Below, piece by piece: positions 16,431 through 24,857 of a stretch of 64,000 nucleotides of DNA. The number at the start of each line of letters is the position of its first letter. The stretch's first letter is position 1. The notes beneath the pieces were generated by a model. The model was not told where the DNA came from, did not search any database, and saw nothing but the letters and a program-made list of their open reading frames with translations. Source of the DNA: Aureimonas pseudogalii (lineage in GTDB: Bacteria > Pseudomonadota > Alphaproteobacteria > Rhizobiales > Rhizobiaceae); contig NZ_JACIEK010000004.1 of NCBI RefSeq assembly GCF_014196835.1, forward strand, positions 62,001-126,000, read 5' to 3'. Made by a program: the position numbers and the translations under genes.

Positions 16431-17228
16431 TCACTTTCCGTAGACGTCGAACTTGAAGTACTTGTCCTGCACGCTCTTGTAGACGCCGTTCGCCCGGATC
16501 GCGACGATCGCGTCGTCGAACATTTTCTTCAGCTTCTCGCTGCCGGGACGAAGCGCGACGCCCGCACCCTTGCCGTAGATGGATTCGTCGTCCGGCATCG
16601 TTCCGAGGATCTTGCAGCAGGCGCCCGCTGGGCTGTCGATCCACTGCGAGAGGACGACGATGTCATCCATGACCGCGTCGACGCGGCCGTTCTCCACGTC
16701 GAGCTTGTATTCCTCGGCCGAGGGATAGATCCGCACGTCCGCGTCGGGGAAGAACTTCTCGGCGGCCTGTGCATGGGTCGTCGAACCCTGGGCGCCGATG
16801 CTCTTGCCCTTCAGCGAGGCCGGGCTCGCGTCGGCGAGCGGGCTGTCCTTCGGCACCGCGATGGCGCCCGGCGTGTTGTAGTACTTGTTGGTGAAGAGCA
16901 CCTGCTTCTCACGCTCCGGCGTGATCGACATGGAGGCGATGATCGCGTCGAAGCGCTGGTTCTGCAGGGCGGGAATGATGCCGTCCCAATCCTGCGCGAC
17001 GAAGGTGCAGGTGACCTTCATCTGGTCGCAGAGGGCCTGCGCGATGTCGATGTCGAACCCGACGAGCTTGCCCGACGTATCCAGATAGTTGAACGGGGGA
17101 TAGGCGCCCTCGGTGCCGATGCGCACCTCCGTCCACGTCTTGTCGGCATCGCTCTCCTGGGCGCTGGCGAGCGAGGAGGCCGCGACGAGCGACGCTGTGG
17201 CGAGCAGGAGAGTCTTGAATGCGGTCAT
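16431..17228 (-). CDS. Periplasmic amino acid-binding protein (lysine/arginine/ornithine/histidine type)
   Basis: This 265-residue SBP of the polar amino acid family has a signal peptide with a cleavage site near ASA-QES (about residue 23). The ligand-site motifs of ArgT/HisJ proteins are present: GAYPPFNYLDTSGKLVGFDIDIA, ASMSITPEREK and GAQGSTTHAQAAEKFFP. It delivers basic amino acids to the downstream HisQ/HisM-type permeases. It is the first gene of the leftward operon. A TTCAAGCG/CGCTTGAA inverted repeat lies about 22-50 bases upstream of the start and could be an operator or leader hairpin. Confidence 0.92.
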   Translation of the reverse strand: MTAFKTLLLATASLVAASSLASAQESDADKTWTEVRIGTEGAYPPFNYLDTSGKLVGFDIDIAQALCDQMKVTCTFVAQDWDGIIPALQNQRFDAIIASMSITPEREKQVLFTNKYYNTPGAIAVPKDSPLADASPASLKGKSIGAQGSTTHAQAAEKFFPDADVRIYPSAEEYKLDVENGRVDAVMDDIVVLSQWIDSPAGACCKILGTMPDDESIYGKGAGVALRPGSEKLKKMFDDAIVAIRANGVYKSVQDKYFKFDVYGK

Positions 17229-17249
17229 CGAGAACCTTCAGCCGGTGTT

Positions 17250-17278
17250 TTCAAGCGTTCATCGGTCGATCGCTTGAA
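17250..17278. promoter_or_regulatory. Inverted repeat upstream of the amino acid transport operon
   Basis: Arms ttcaagcg (17250-17257) and cgcttgaa (17271-17278) are perfect, with a 13-base spacer, immediately upstream of the binding-protein gene. The minus strand carries a GATAAT-like hexamer just beyond it, so the repeat may overlap the transcription start region. The binding factor is unknown. Confidence 0.5.
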
Positions 17279-17354
17279 GTGTGAGCATGCCTATTATCCA
17301 AGCGATACGTCCGACGGGCCGACCTGACAAGGGCGGTCGCGAGCCCCGAACCGA

Positions 17355-17987
17355 CTATCCTGTGATTTCTACCCAGCGGCGTGCCAGCGCCAGATCGACC
17401 GGTGTGTTGACGTTGAAGAAAGGATCCCCGCCGGGCGCGCGAGCGTCGGCGGCGAAATCGACGATGCGGCAGGCATGCGCCTCCTGGATCGCGCGAAGCG
17501 ATCGGTCGCGGCGCGGGGCGGCAGGGTCGATGGAAAGGTCGCAGACGATGTCGGACGACCAGAGCGCAACGATCGGATGGACGTGTCCGGCCTGCGCGGC
17601 GACGGCGACGGCGTCGTCCTCTGCGCCGTCCGCAAGCCGGGCGACCAGATCGGCGGGAAGAAACGGCGTGTCGCCGGCCACCGACAGAAGGTGGAAGGGA
17701 CGCTCCTCGCGTGCTGCGAACCAACGCGCGGCCGCCACAAGTCCAGCGAGCGGACCGGCGAAGTCCGGCTCCTCGTCGGCGATCGCGGGAAGGCCGAGAT
17801 GGGCGAAGCTTTCGGGCGCGTTGGTCGAGATCACCGTTCCGTCTGCCCGCAGGCGAACGACGTCGAGGACGCGCTCGATCAGCGGACGGCCGCCGATCTC
17901 GATCAAGGGCTTCGGAATCGCCGAGCCCATGCGCGAGCCGCGTCCGCCCGCGAGCACCACGGCGAAGAGGGGTCGGCGGTCAGCCAT
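17355..17987 (-). CDS. mobA: MobA, molybdenum cofactor guanylyltransferase
   Basis: This 210-residue nucleotidyltransferase has the N-terminal GTP-binding loop VLAGGRGSRMGSAIPKPL, GPLAGL and the metal-site GDTPFLP motif. It attaches GMP to molybdopterin to form the guanine dinucleotide cofactor (MGD) used by DMSO-reductase-family enzymes such as formate dehydrogenase and nitrate reductase. The usual Lys of the RMGxxK loop is present as PKP. It lies 12 bases downstream of an EamA transporter gene on the same strand. moaA is 1.8 kb away on the same strand, so Mo-cofactor genes are loosely grouped here. Confidence 0.88.
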   Translation of the reverse strand: MADRRPLFAVVLAGGRGSRMGSAIPKPLIEIGGRPLIERVLDVVRLRADGTVISTNAPESFAHLGLPAIADEEPDFAGPLAGLVAAARWFAAREERPFHLLSVAGDTPFLPADLVARLADGAEDDAVAVAAQAGHVHPIVALWSSDIVCDLSIDPAAPRRDRSLRAIQEAHACRIVDFAADARAPGGDPFFNVNTPVDLALARRWVEITG

Positions 17988-17999
17988 GCGCCATCGTCC

Positions 18000-18923
18000 T
18001 CATCGCGCGCTGGGCGGCACGGTCAGCGGCCGCCGGCGCCTGGCCTCGCGGTGGATCATGTAGGCGCCGCTCGCCACCACGATGCACGACCCGACGATCT
18101 CCTGCCAGTCCGGCCGCTCGCCGAGAACGAGGACGCCGAGCGCGAAGGCGAACAGAAGAACCGTGTAGCGGAACGGCGCGACGAAACCCATGTCGCCGGT
18201 TCGCATCGAGGCGACGATCATCACGTAGCCCGCGCCGATGGCAACCGACGCCACGGCGAGCCACATCCAGAGATCCGCCGTCATCGGGCTCCATCCGACC
18301 ACCGGCAACATGACGAAACCGGTGAGGCTGACGGCGACCGACGTGATGCCCGCGACCAGCAGCGACGGCAGGGCCGTGGGCAGGCGCCTCGTCGCGAGAT
18401 CGCGCAGGGCCGCGAAGGCGACCGAGACGAGAACCCAGATCGCATAGACGCCGAACCCGTCGCCCGTCGGCCGCAGGATCACGAGCACGCCGAAGAAGCC
18501 GACGACGATCGCGAGCCAGCGTCGCCAACCCACGGGCTCGCCGAGAAACACAGCCGCCGCGAGCGTGATCGTCAGCGGAAGCGCCTGAAAGATCGCCGAG
18601 GCGTTGGCGAGCGGAAGATGGCGAAGCGCCGAGATGTAGGAGATCGTGGTTCCGACGTCGGCGACGGTTCGCAGGAGAAGAACCGGCGTGAACGCCGTTC
18701 TCCAGGGTCGCAGGGCTCCCCGCCCATAGGCGAGCGCGAACAGCAGAGCGGAGGTCATCACCCCGCGCAGGGCCATGATCTGCATCGGCTCGATCGAGGC
18801 GGAGGAGAGTTTCACGAGGAGATCGTTGACGGCAAAGCACGCCATCGCCCCCGTCATCAGCAGGCTGGCCCGCAGGTTGTCGCCAGGGGCGGGGCCGGCG
18901 GAAGGGGGAAGAGGCGGTGGCAC
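18000..18923 (-). CDS. DMT superfamily EamA-type transporter
   Basis: This 307-residue protein has ten predicted TM helices arranged as two EamA repeats (first from MTGAMACFAVNDLLVKLSS, second from LVAGITSVAVSLTGFVMLP). Family members export amino acids, metabolites or drugs; the substrate cannot be read from the sequence. The N-terminus is Pro-rich (MPPPLPPSAGPAPG) and cytoplasmic. It probably shares a transcript with mobA, 12 bases downstream. The gap to the divergent small gene at 19107 is about 180 bases. Confidence 0.87.
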   Translation of the reverse strand: MPPPLPPSAGPAPGDNLRASLLMTGAMACFAVNDLLVKLSSASIEPMQIMALRGVMTSALLFALAYGRGALRPWRTAFTPVLLLRTVADVGTTISYISALRHLPLANASAIFQALPLTITLAAAVFLGEPVGWRRWLAIVVGFFGVLVILRPTGDGFGVYAIWVLVSVAFAALRDLATRRLPTALPSLLVAGITSVAVSLTGFVMLPVVGWSPMTADLWMWLAVASVAIGAGYVMIVASMRTGDMGFVAPFRYTVLLFAFALGVLVLGERPDWQEIVGSCIVVASGAYMIHREARRRRPLTVPPSAR

Positions 18924-19106
18924 GACGGGGGAACCATGCGGGGAGGGGCGACCGCACGCCGCGATCCGGCGCCGTCATGATCTCGACGGGAAAGCACGAT
19001 CTGCATCGATCTCGCAAGTCGCTCAAATGCGATCGATCATCTCAACGTTTCCAGACGAAGCGAGGGTCTATGACGGTCGAAGAGCCAGCCAAGAAAGGCG
19101 AACGGC

Positions 19107-19391
19107 ATGTCCCTGTTGCAGCAGAGTGGAAGTTCCGGCGTCGAGCGACAGGCCAAGCTCGAAGAGTGGCGCCGAATCTGGGCGCCGACTCCATCGGCGG
19201 TGGCGACGACTGCCGCGGTGGACAGATCGCCTGCCACCGTCGGGGTCGCGGCTTCGGCAGCGCTGGTCGAACGCTCGGCCTGGACGGTTGTCCAGATGCC
19301 GTTCCTCGCCCCTCCCAATTCTGCCGATGATGCGGATGGGTCGATCAACCGTGTCTCGGCGATGAAGGCCTACGAGGAAACGAACGGATAA
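19107..19391 (+). CDS. Small hypothetical protein (94 aa)
   Basis: I do not recognise a family. The 94-residue product starts at ATG 19107 with an AAGG-type site (aaaggcgaacggc) before it and ends seven bases before a stem-loop that fits a terminator. This supports a real gene. It has no signal peptide. The N-terminal 30 residues are charged (VERQAKLEEWRRIW), the middle is Ala/Val/Thr-rich, and the C-terminus is acidic. It is bounded by the divergent EamA transporter and the convergent glycine-zipper lipoprotein. Confidence 0.55.
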   Translation: MSLLQQSGSSGVERQAKLEEWRRIWAPTPSAVATTAAVDRSPATVGVAASAALVERSAWTVVQMPFLAPPNSADDADGSINRVSAMKAYEETNG

Positions 19392-19397
19392 AGAAAA

Positions 19398-19426
19398 GGC
19401 TCTCGCTGCCGTTTGCCGCGAGAGCC
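19398..19426. terminator. Bidirectional terminator-like hairpin
   Basis: GGCTCTCG (19398-19405) pairs with CGAGAGCC (19419-19426) across a 13-base loop. It is followed by ctcttcatt on the plus strand and, reading the minus strand, by ttttctttatcc. The latter gives a good U-rich tail for the convergent lipoprotein gene. Confidence 0.75.
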
Positions 19427-19461
19427 CTCTTCATTCGACCACAGAGCGGGTACCTGCGGGA

Positions 19462-19689
19462 TCAGTAATATCCACGGCGGCCCGAATTGCGACCGATGAC
19501 GGCACCGGCCGTGCCTCCGGCTAGGCCGCCGATCACCGCGCCCCCCGATCCGCCGATGGCATCGCCGACCACCGCGCCACCAACGCCGCCGATCGCCGCG
19601 CCGCCCACCGTTCGCTCCGTCGTGGTGCAGCCCGTCGAGGCCATGAGCACGGCACCGAGTGCCAGAGCGGGTTTCCAGAGAGCGATCAT
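19462..19689 (-). CDS. Glycine-zipper small lipoprotein
   Basis: This 75-residue protein has a signal peptide and lipobox-like end (LMASTGC). The mature part is built of Gly-zipper repeats (GGAAIGGVGGAVVGDAIGG, GGLAGGTAGAVIG) ending in RRGYY. Such proteins are YMGG/Rick_17kDa-like outer-membrane-associated lipoproteins of unknown specific role. The start at 19689 follows GAGGA; a GTG four codons earlier is less likely. Transcription ends near the hairpin at 19398-19426. Confidence 0.82.
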   Translation of the reverse strand: MIALWKPALALGAVLMASTGCTTTERTVGGAAIGGVGGAVVGDAIGGSGGAVIGGLAGGTAGAVIGRNSGRRGYY

Positions 19690-19765
19690 CGGAGTCCTCA
19701 CGCGAGACGTTTTCGTTGTCTCGGGAATGATCTGAGCGCCTTACGGTTCCGCAGCCGACCCGTCG

Positions 19766-20797
19766 CTATCCTCCGGTCACGCTCATGTGACGTGCCACCG
19801 CGGGCCGGCTCGTGGTCCGGTCGATGATGAAATCATGCCCCTTCGGCTTGCGCGCGATGGCCTCGTCGATGGCGCGGTGAAGCGCCGCGTCGCTATCGGA
19901 CGAGCGCATGACGCCGCGCAGATCCGCCGCATCCTCCTGGCCCAGGCACATATAGAGGGTGCCGGTGCAGGTGACGCGGACGCGGTTGCAGCTCTCGCAG
20001 AAATTGTGGCTCATCGGCGTGATGAAGCCGAGCCGCCCGCCCGTCTCCGCGACCTCGACATAGCGCGCCGGCCCGCCGGTCTTGTAGGGAATGTCGCGCA
20101 GGGTGAACTCGCGCTCCAGCCGCGAGCGGACCAATTTGAGCGAGAGATAACGATCGGTCCGGTCCTCGTCGATCTCGCCGAGCGGCATGGTCTCGATGAA
20201 GGTCAGGTCCATCCCCTCGCCATGGGCCCAGCGGAGCATGAAGGGGAGCTCGCCCTCGTTGAAATCCTTCAGTGCGACGGCGTTGAGCTTGACCTTGATG
20301 CCGGCGGCCTGCGCGGCGTGGATGCCCTCGAGCACCCGGCCGAGATCGCCCCACCGGGTGATGTGGCGGAACTTGTCGGGATCGAGCGTGTCCAGCGACA
20401 CGTTCAGCCGCTTGACGCCGCAATCGGCCAGTTCCGCGGCATGGCGCGCGAGCTGCGAGCCATTGGTGGTCAGCGTGAGTTCGTCCAGCGCGCCGCTGAC
20501 GAGATGGCGCGACAACGAGCGGACGAGATGCATGATGTTCTTGCGCACCAGCGGCTCGCCACCGGTGAGGCGCAGGCGCCGCACGCCGCGATCGACGAAG
20601 GCGCTCGACAGCCTGTCCAATTCCTCCAGCGTCAGCAGGTCGCGCTTGGGCAGGAACGTCATGTCCTCGGCCATGCAGTAGACGCAGCGAAAATCGCAGC
20701 GGTCGGTCACCGAAACCCGGAGGTAGGTGACGGATCGTCCGAAGGGATCGATCAGTTCCGGCGTGGCGGACAGGCGGATGGGCTCATGAAGGTTCAT
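19766..20797 (-). CDS. moaA: MoaA, GTP 3',8-cyclase (molybdenum cofactor)
   Basis: This 343-residue radical SAM enzyme has the N-terminal 4Fe-4S motif C34-x3-C38-x2-C41 (CDFRCVYC). The C-terminal second cluster is [14 protein letters not shown]. The C-terminus ends in the conserved Gly-Gly (MSVTGG) required for function. It converts GTP to 3',8-cyclo-GTP in the first step of molybdopterin synthesis, with MoaC. The start at 20797 (MNLHEP) begins the conserved region. It is divergent from a DUF971 gene, with 111 bases between, and MoaC is not in the window. Confidence 0.95.
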   Translation of the reverse strand: MNLHEPIRLSATPELIDPFGRSVTYLRVSVTDRCDFRCVYCMAEDMTFLPKRDLLTLEELDRLSSAFVDRGVRRLRLTGGEPLVRKNIMHLVRSLSRHLVSGALDELTLTTNGSQLARHAAELADCGVKRLNVSLDTLDPDKFRHITRWGDLGRVLEGIHAAQAAGIKVKLNAVALKDFNEGELPFMLRWAHGEGMDLTFIETMPLGEIDEDRTDRYLSLKLVRSRLEREFTLRDIPYKTGGPARYVEVAETGGRLGFITPMSHNFCESCNRVRVTCTGTLYMCLGQEDAADLRGVMRSSDSDAALHRAIDEAIARKPKGHDFIIDRTTSRPAVARHMSVTGG

Positions 20798-20908
20798 CGT
20801 CAGGCGACCGCGACGCCGCCGTCCTTTCTTTCGCACTTGAGACGAATGTGGAAGCGGTGCACCACAGGGTCAAGCGTCCCGCCGCCCGAACCGCAGGAAA
20901 GACCCGTC

Positions 20909-21280
20909 ATGGAGCCGATCGCCGAGCGCCCGCCGACCGAGATCCGCGTCTCGCCCGACCGACGTCTGCTCAAGCTCAGCTGGACGGAAGGGGGGCAGGC
21001 CGAACTGACGGCGGAATTGTTGCGCGTTCGCTCGCCCTCGGCCGAGGTGCAGGGGCACTCGCACGATCAGCGCCGCACCGTCGGCGGCAAGCGGGACGTC
21101 GCGATCTCCGACATCCGCCCGGTCGGGCACTACGCGATCCGCATCGTGTTCGACGACGGCCACGATTCCGGTCTCTTCACGTGGCGCTTCCTCGCCCAGC
21201 TCTCGCGCGAACGCGAGGCGTCGTGGAGCGCCTATCTGCAGGAACTCTCGGAGAAGGGTCTGTCGCGCGATCCGGGCTGA
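20909..21280 (+). CDS. DUF971 protein (gamma-butyrobetaine hydroxylase-like N-terminal domain)
   Basis: This 123-residue single-domain protein has the family's ordered motifs: PTEIRVSPDRRLLKLSW, LTAELLRVRSPSAEVQGH, DVAISDIRPVGHYAIRIVFDDGH and GLFTWRFL. The same fold forms the N-terminal zinc domain of gamma-butyrobetaine hydroxylase, but free-standing versions have no settled function and often sit near Mo-cofactor or Fe-S genes. Here it is divergent from moaA. The start at 20909 has an AGGAAAG site. Confidence 0.87.
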   Translation: MEPIAERPPTEIRVSPDRRLLKLSWTEGGQAELTAELLRVRSPSAEVQGHSHDQRRTVGGKRDVAISDIRPVGHYAIRIVFDDGHDSGLFTWRFLAQLSREREASWSAYLQELSEKGLSRDPG

Positions 21281-21313
21281 CGGCGAGGCGGTCGCCTCGC
21301 CAGACCAGCCTCG

Positions 21314-22054
21314 TCAGGCGGCATCCGGCACGAAGGGGGGCAGGCGGTCGAACGCCGTCTTCAGGCTGTCGGACCAGCCCTCCGAAATCTGCCGGTAATA
21401 GGGATGGCGTTCGTCGAAGCGCTGCCGATAGCCGGCGACGAGCGAATCCGTCTCGTAGACCTGGAGATCGATCGGCAGGCCGACCGAAAGGTTGGACTTG
21501 ATCGTCGAGTCGAAGGAGACGAGGAGCAGCTTCGCGGCATCCTCGAGGCTCATGTTCGGCCCGTAGGTCCGCACCAGGATCGGGCGCCCGTACTTGTGCT
21601 CGCCGATCTGGAAGAACGGATTGTCGGGCCCGGCCTCGATGAAGTTGCCCTCCGGGTAGATCATGAACAGGCGCGGCCGCCCGCCCTTGATCTGGCCCCC
21701 GAGAATGAAGGACCCGGAAAACCGGCTTGAGGCTTCCTGCCCGGCTTCGGCCGTGTAGGAGATGACCTCCTTCAGCGTCTCGCCGATGAGCTTGGCGGTC
21801 TGGAACATCGAGGGCTGCGAGAGGAGGCTGGGCTTTCGCTCCGCCGGCGCCAGACCCCGCTCCTCGAGAAGCGAGACGGTGGATTGGGTGGTGGCGAGAT
21901 TTCCCGCCGACATCAGGCAGAGGAAGCGGTCGCCGGGCACGCTCCACGTGCGCAGCTTGGTGACCACCGAGATGTTGTCGATGCCCGCGTTCGTCCGCGT
22001 GTCCGACATGAACACGAGGCCTCGATCGAGCAGCAGACCCACGCAGTAGGTCAT
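21314..22054 (-). CDS. Anbu (bacterial proteasome homologue), proteasome-type peptidase
   Basis: This 246-residue Ntn-hydrolase starts MTYCVGLLLDRGLVFMSDTR. Removal of Met exposes catalytic Thr1, with Asp17 (SDTRTN) and a Lys at 32 (VVTKLRTW) matching the T-D-K active-site pattern of HslV-type subunits. Length and the RFSGSFILGGQI segment fit Anbu (BPH), an ancestral proteasome-like subunit. It is the last of three genes read leftward: ATP-grasp (23203), alpha-E (22161), Anbu. The transglutaminase-like gene normally part of this cluster is absent. The cluster's function is unproven; peptide synthesis and turnover has been proposed. Confidence 0.88.
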   Translation of the reverse strand: MTYCVGLLLDRGLVFMSDTRTNAGIDNISVVTKLRTWSVPGDRFLCLMSAGNLATTQSTVSLLEERGLAPAERKPSLLSQPSMFQTAKLIGETLKEVISYTAEAGQEASSRFSGSFILGGQIKGGRPRLFMIYPEGNFIEAGPDNPFFQIGEHKYGRPILVRTYGPNMSLEDAAKLLLVSFDSTIKSNLSVGLPIDLQVYETDSLVAGYRQRFDERHPYYRQISEGWSDSLKTAFDRLPPFVPDAA

Positions 22055-22160
22055 CGTCGCATTCCTTCCCCCGCGCACCCCGGCGCTTTCCCCAAGCGCG
22101 AACCTATCGCGTCAAGCCGGCCGCGGCGCAAGCGCAAACGGGTGCCGGGTGTGGCCACGG

Positions 22161-23102
22161 TCAGGAGTAAAAGCTGTAGTTGCGCGCGATCTCGTTCGAC
22201 AGGCGGTTGTTGTCGGTGATGAAGGCTTCGAGGAATTCGTGCAGCCCGCCGTCGATGATCTCCGTCACCGACTTCTCCTCCAGCCGCGCCACGATCGCGC
22301 GGGCCGTGCCGAGACACGGATGGTCGGTGCCGTAGGCCTTCGCCAGATAGTCGAGGCTGTCGCCGATGCAGCGGTAGGAATAGGCGAGCGAGCGCGGCAT
22401 CCGCCGGTTCAGCATCAGGAAGTGGATGATGTCGGTGGCGCGAAGGTCGGCGTCGTATTCCCAGGCGTAGGAGCGAAGCGCCGAGACCGAGCGCAGGATC
22501 GAGCCCCACTGGTAGTTGTCGAGCGAGGAGCCCACCGACGAATGGGTGGGCAGCAGCACCCAGTATTTCACGTCGAGGATGCGGGCCGTGTTGTCGGCGC
22601 GCTCGACGAAGGTGCCGAGGTTGCAGAAGTCGAAGATCTCGTTGCGCAGCATCGTGCCGTAGAACGAGCCGCGGATGAGCGCCGTGCGCGACTTGACGAG
22701 ATCGAGCACGGCGGGGAGGTCGTCAACCGGGCGCGACAGGCGCTGCTTGAGCACCATCCAGCTCTCGTTCAGCGCCTCCCAGGTCTCGCGGGTCAGCGCG
22801 GTGCGCACCATGCGCCCGTTGGTGCGCGCCGTGCCCATCGAGGAAAGGACGCTCGACCCGTTGTCGAGGTCGCGCAGCATGTAGTCGATGATGTGGGCGG
22901 GCTCGAAGGCGGCGTATTTTTCGAGATAGCCGATCTCGACGCCGGCCGAGACGAGGATCGACTGCCATTCGTCCGGCTCGGCCGAGAGGTTGGTCAGGGA
23001 AAGGCGCAGGCCGGCATCGAGCAGCCGGGCCATGTTCTCGGCCCGTTCGATGTAGCGTTGCATCCAGAAGAGCCCGTTGGCGGTGCGTCCGAGAAGCGGC
23101 AT
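22161..23102 (-). CDS. Alpha-E domain protein (DUF403)
   Basis: This 313-residue helical protein starts MPLLGRTANGLFWMQRYIERAENMARLLDA, the hallmark of the alpha-E (DUF403) family. It has the typical FVERADNTARILDVKYW and ARNYSFYS ends. Members are always found with circularly permuted ATP-grasp proteins, and the pair is predicted to form peptide-like bonds. Spacing is 100 bases from the ATP-grasp gene and 106 bases to Anbu. No catalytic residues can be named. Confidence 0.88.
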   Translation of the reverse strand: MPLLGRTANGLFWMQRYIERAENMARLLDAGLRLSLTNLSAEPDEWQSILVSAGVEIGYLEKYAAFEPAHIIDYMLRDLDNGSSVLSSMGTARTNGRMVRTALTRETWEALNESWMVLKQRLSRPVDDLPAVLDLVKSRTALIRGSFYGTMLRNEIFDFCNLGTFVERADNTARILDVKYWVLLPTHSSVGSSLDNYQWGSILRSVSALRSYAWEYDADLRATDIIHFLMLNRRMPRSLAYSYRCIGDSLDYLAKAYGTDHPCLGTARAIVARLEEKSVTEIIDGGLHEFLEAFITDNNRLSNEIARNYSFYS

Positions 23103-23202
23103 GGGTGTTTACGTTCGTCCTGTCCGAATGAAGGGTGGGGTCGGGTTCGCTTGGCCGGGGGGCCGGCCTGCGATCGCGCCGGGCACGCAGCCCTGCGGCG
23201 CG

Positions 23203-24615
23203 TCAGTCTTCGAGAACCCAGGTGTCCTTCGTTCCCCCTCCCTGGCTGGAATTGACCACGAGCGAGCCCTCCTTCAGCGCGACGCGCGTCAGCCCGCCGG
23301 GAATGATCTTCACCTGGTCCGACACGAGCACGAAGGGGCGCAGATCGACATGCCGGGGCGCCAGCCCGCTTTCTGTCAGGATCGGCACGGTGGAGAGCGC
23401 CAGCGTCGGCTGCGCGATGTAGTTGCCCGGACGCTCGCGCAGCTTGGCCGCGAAGGCCTCGCACTCGCTTTTCGACGACGCGGGGCCGACCAGCATGCCG
23501 TAGCCGCCGGACCCGTGCACCTCCTTCACCACGAGTTCGTGGAGGTGCTCCAGCACGTAGGCGAGGCTGTCGGCTTCCGCGCACCGCCAGGTCGGCACGT
23601 TTTCGAGGAGCGCCGGCTTGCCGGTGTAGAACTCGACGATGGCCGGCATGTAGGAATAGATCGCCTTGTCGTCGGCGATGCCGGTTCCCGGTGCGTTGGC
23701 GATGGTGATGCCGCCGTTGCGGTAGACGTCCATGATGCCGGGCACGCCGAGCACCGAATCCGGGCGGAAGCTCAACGGATCGAGATAGGCGTCGTCGACG
23801 CGTCGGTAGAGCACGTCGATCGGCAGATAGCCCTCGGTCGTGCGCATGGCGATGCGGTCGTCGATCAGCTTGAGGTCGGACCCCTCCACGAGCTCGACGC
23901 CCATCTGGTCGGCGAGGAAGGCGTGCTCGTAATAGGCGGAATTGTGGATTCCGGGCGTCAGGACCGCGACGCGCGGCGTGCCCTTGCAGGCGGGCGGCGC
24001 CACGGCCTGCAGCGAGCGGCGCAGGTGCCGCGGGTAGGTCTCGACTGGGCGCACGCGGTTCTGCGCGAAGAGCTCGGGAAACATCTGCATCATCGTCTCG
24101 CGGTTCTCGATCATGTACGAGACGCCGGAGGGGGTGCGGGCATTGTCTTCGAGAACGAAGAACTGGTTCTCGGCGGTGCGTACGATGTCGACGCCGATGA
24201 TGTGCGTGTAGACGCCGCCGGGCGGGCGGAAGCCCACCATCTGCGGGATGAAGGCCTCGTTGCCCTCGATCAGGCGCTTGGGCACGATGCCGGCCTTCAC
24301 GATCTCCTGGTCGTGGTAGATGTCGTCGAGGAAGGCGTTGAGCCCGCGCACGCGCTGCTCGATGCCTTCGGCCAGATGCGCCCACTCGCGGCCCGAGATG
24401 ATCCGCGGCACGAGATCGAAGGGGATCAGCCGCTCGGCGGCCTCGTCCTGCCCGTAGACGTTGAAGGTGATGCCCGTGCGGCGGAAGAAACCCTCCGCCT
24501 CGCCGGCCTTCGCCGCCAGCGTCTGGGGAACCTGCTGCTCGTACCAGGCGTGAAACCGCCGATAGGGGTGACGGACGTCGCCGCCCTCCGCCTGCATCTC
24601 GTCAAAAACGGCCAA
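23203..24615 (-). CDS. Circularly permuted ATP-grasp ligase-like protein (DUF404/DUF407)
   Basis: This 470-residue protein has the conserved N-terminal region HPYRRFHAWYEQQ, the ATP-grasp segments VVKEVHGSGGYGMLVGP and FVLEDNARTPSGVSYMIENR, and the C-terminal NSSQGGGTKDTWVLED. The family is predicted to form amide bonds between amino acids or peptides with ATP. The start is taken as TTG 24615, giving MAVFDEMQ with a purine-rich stretch (caggggcag) upstream. An ATG at 24597 is the alternative. It is the first gene of the Anbu cluster, and the leader region 24616-24857 is shared with the divergent SorC-type regulator. Confidence 0.87.
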   Translation of the reverse strand: MAVFDEMQAEGGDVRHPYRRFHAWYEQQVPQTLAAKAGEAEGFFRRTGITFNVYGQDEAAERLIPFDLVPRIISGREWAHLAEGIEQRVRGLNAFLDDIYHDQEIVKAGIVPKRLIEGNEAFIPQMVGFRPPGGVYTHIIGVDIVRTAENQFFVLEDNARTPSGVSYMIENRETMMQMFPELFAQNRVRPVETYPRHLRRSLQAVAPPACKGTPRVAVLTPGIHNSAYYEHAFLADQMGVELVEGSDLKLIDDRIAMRTTEGYLPIDVLYRRVDDAYLDPLSFRPDSVLGVPGIMDVYRNGGITIANAPGTGIADDKAIYSYMPAIVEFYTGKPALLENVPTWRCAEADSLAYVLEHLHELVVKEVHGSGGYGMLVGPASSKSECEAFAAKLRERPGNYIAQPTLALSTVPILTESGLAPRHVDLRPFVLVSDQVKIIPGGLTRVALKEGSLVVNSSQGGGTKDTWVLED

Positions 24616-24857
24616 ACGCTGCCCCTGTGATTTTCCCGCTGCGATACAATGCGCGAAACCCCGCGGATTCCAAGTCTTCACTGCTCGCTCATGCAATAAT
24701 CCGCGTCGGACCGAGGTCTGGTCCGGGCACCCCGGGCGCGGTAGCGATGGCGCGGGGGATTCGATCGCTCCGTCGGCGAGGGTATCGGCGGCGACGTTCG
24801 GGACACGAAGTCCCGGCGAATGGACGAGCATGGGCCGCGCCGGCCGGGAGGATGGAC

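Noticed and set aside
17475-18980. 501-codon plus-strand open frame opposite mobA and the EamA transporter
   Set aside because: It is highly charged and repetitive (Arg, Asp, Glu, His). It is a shadow of two real genes.
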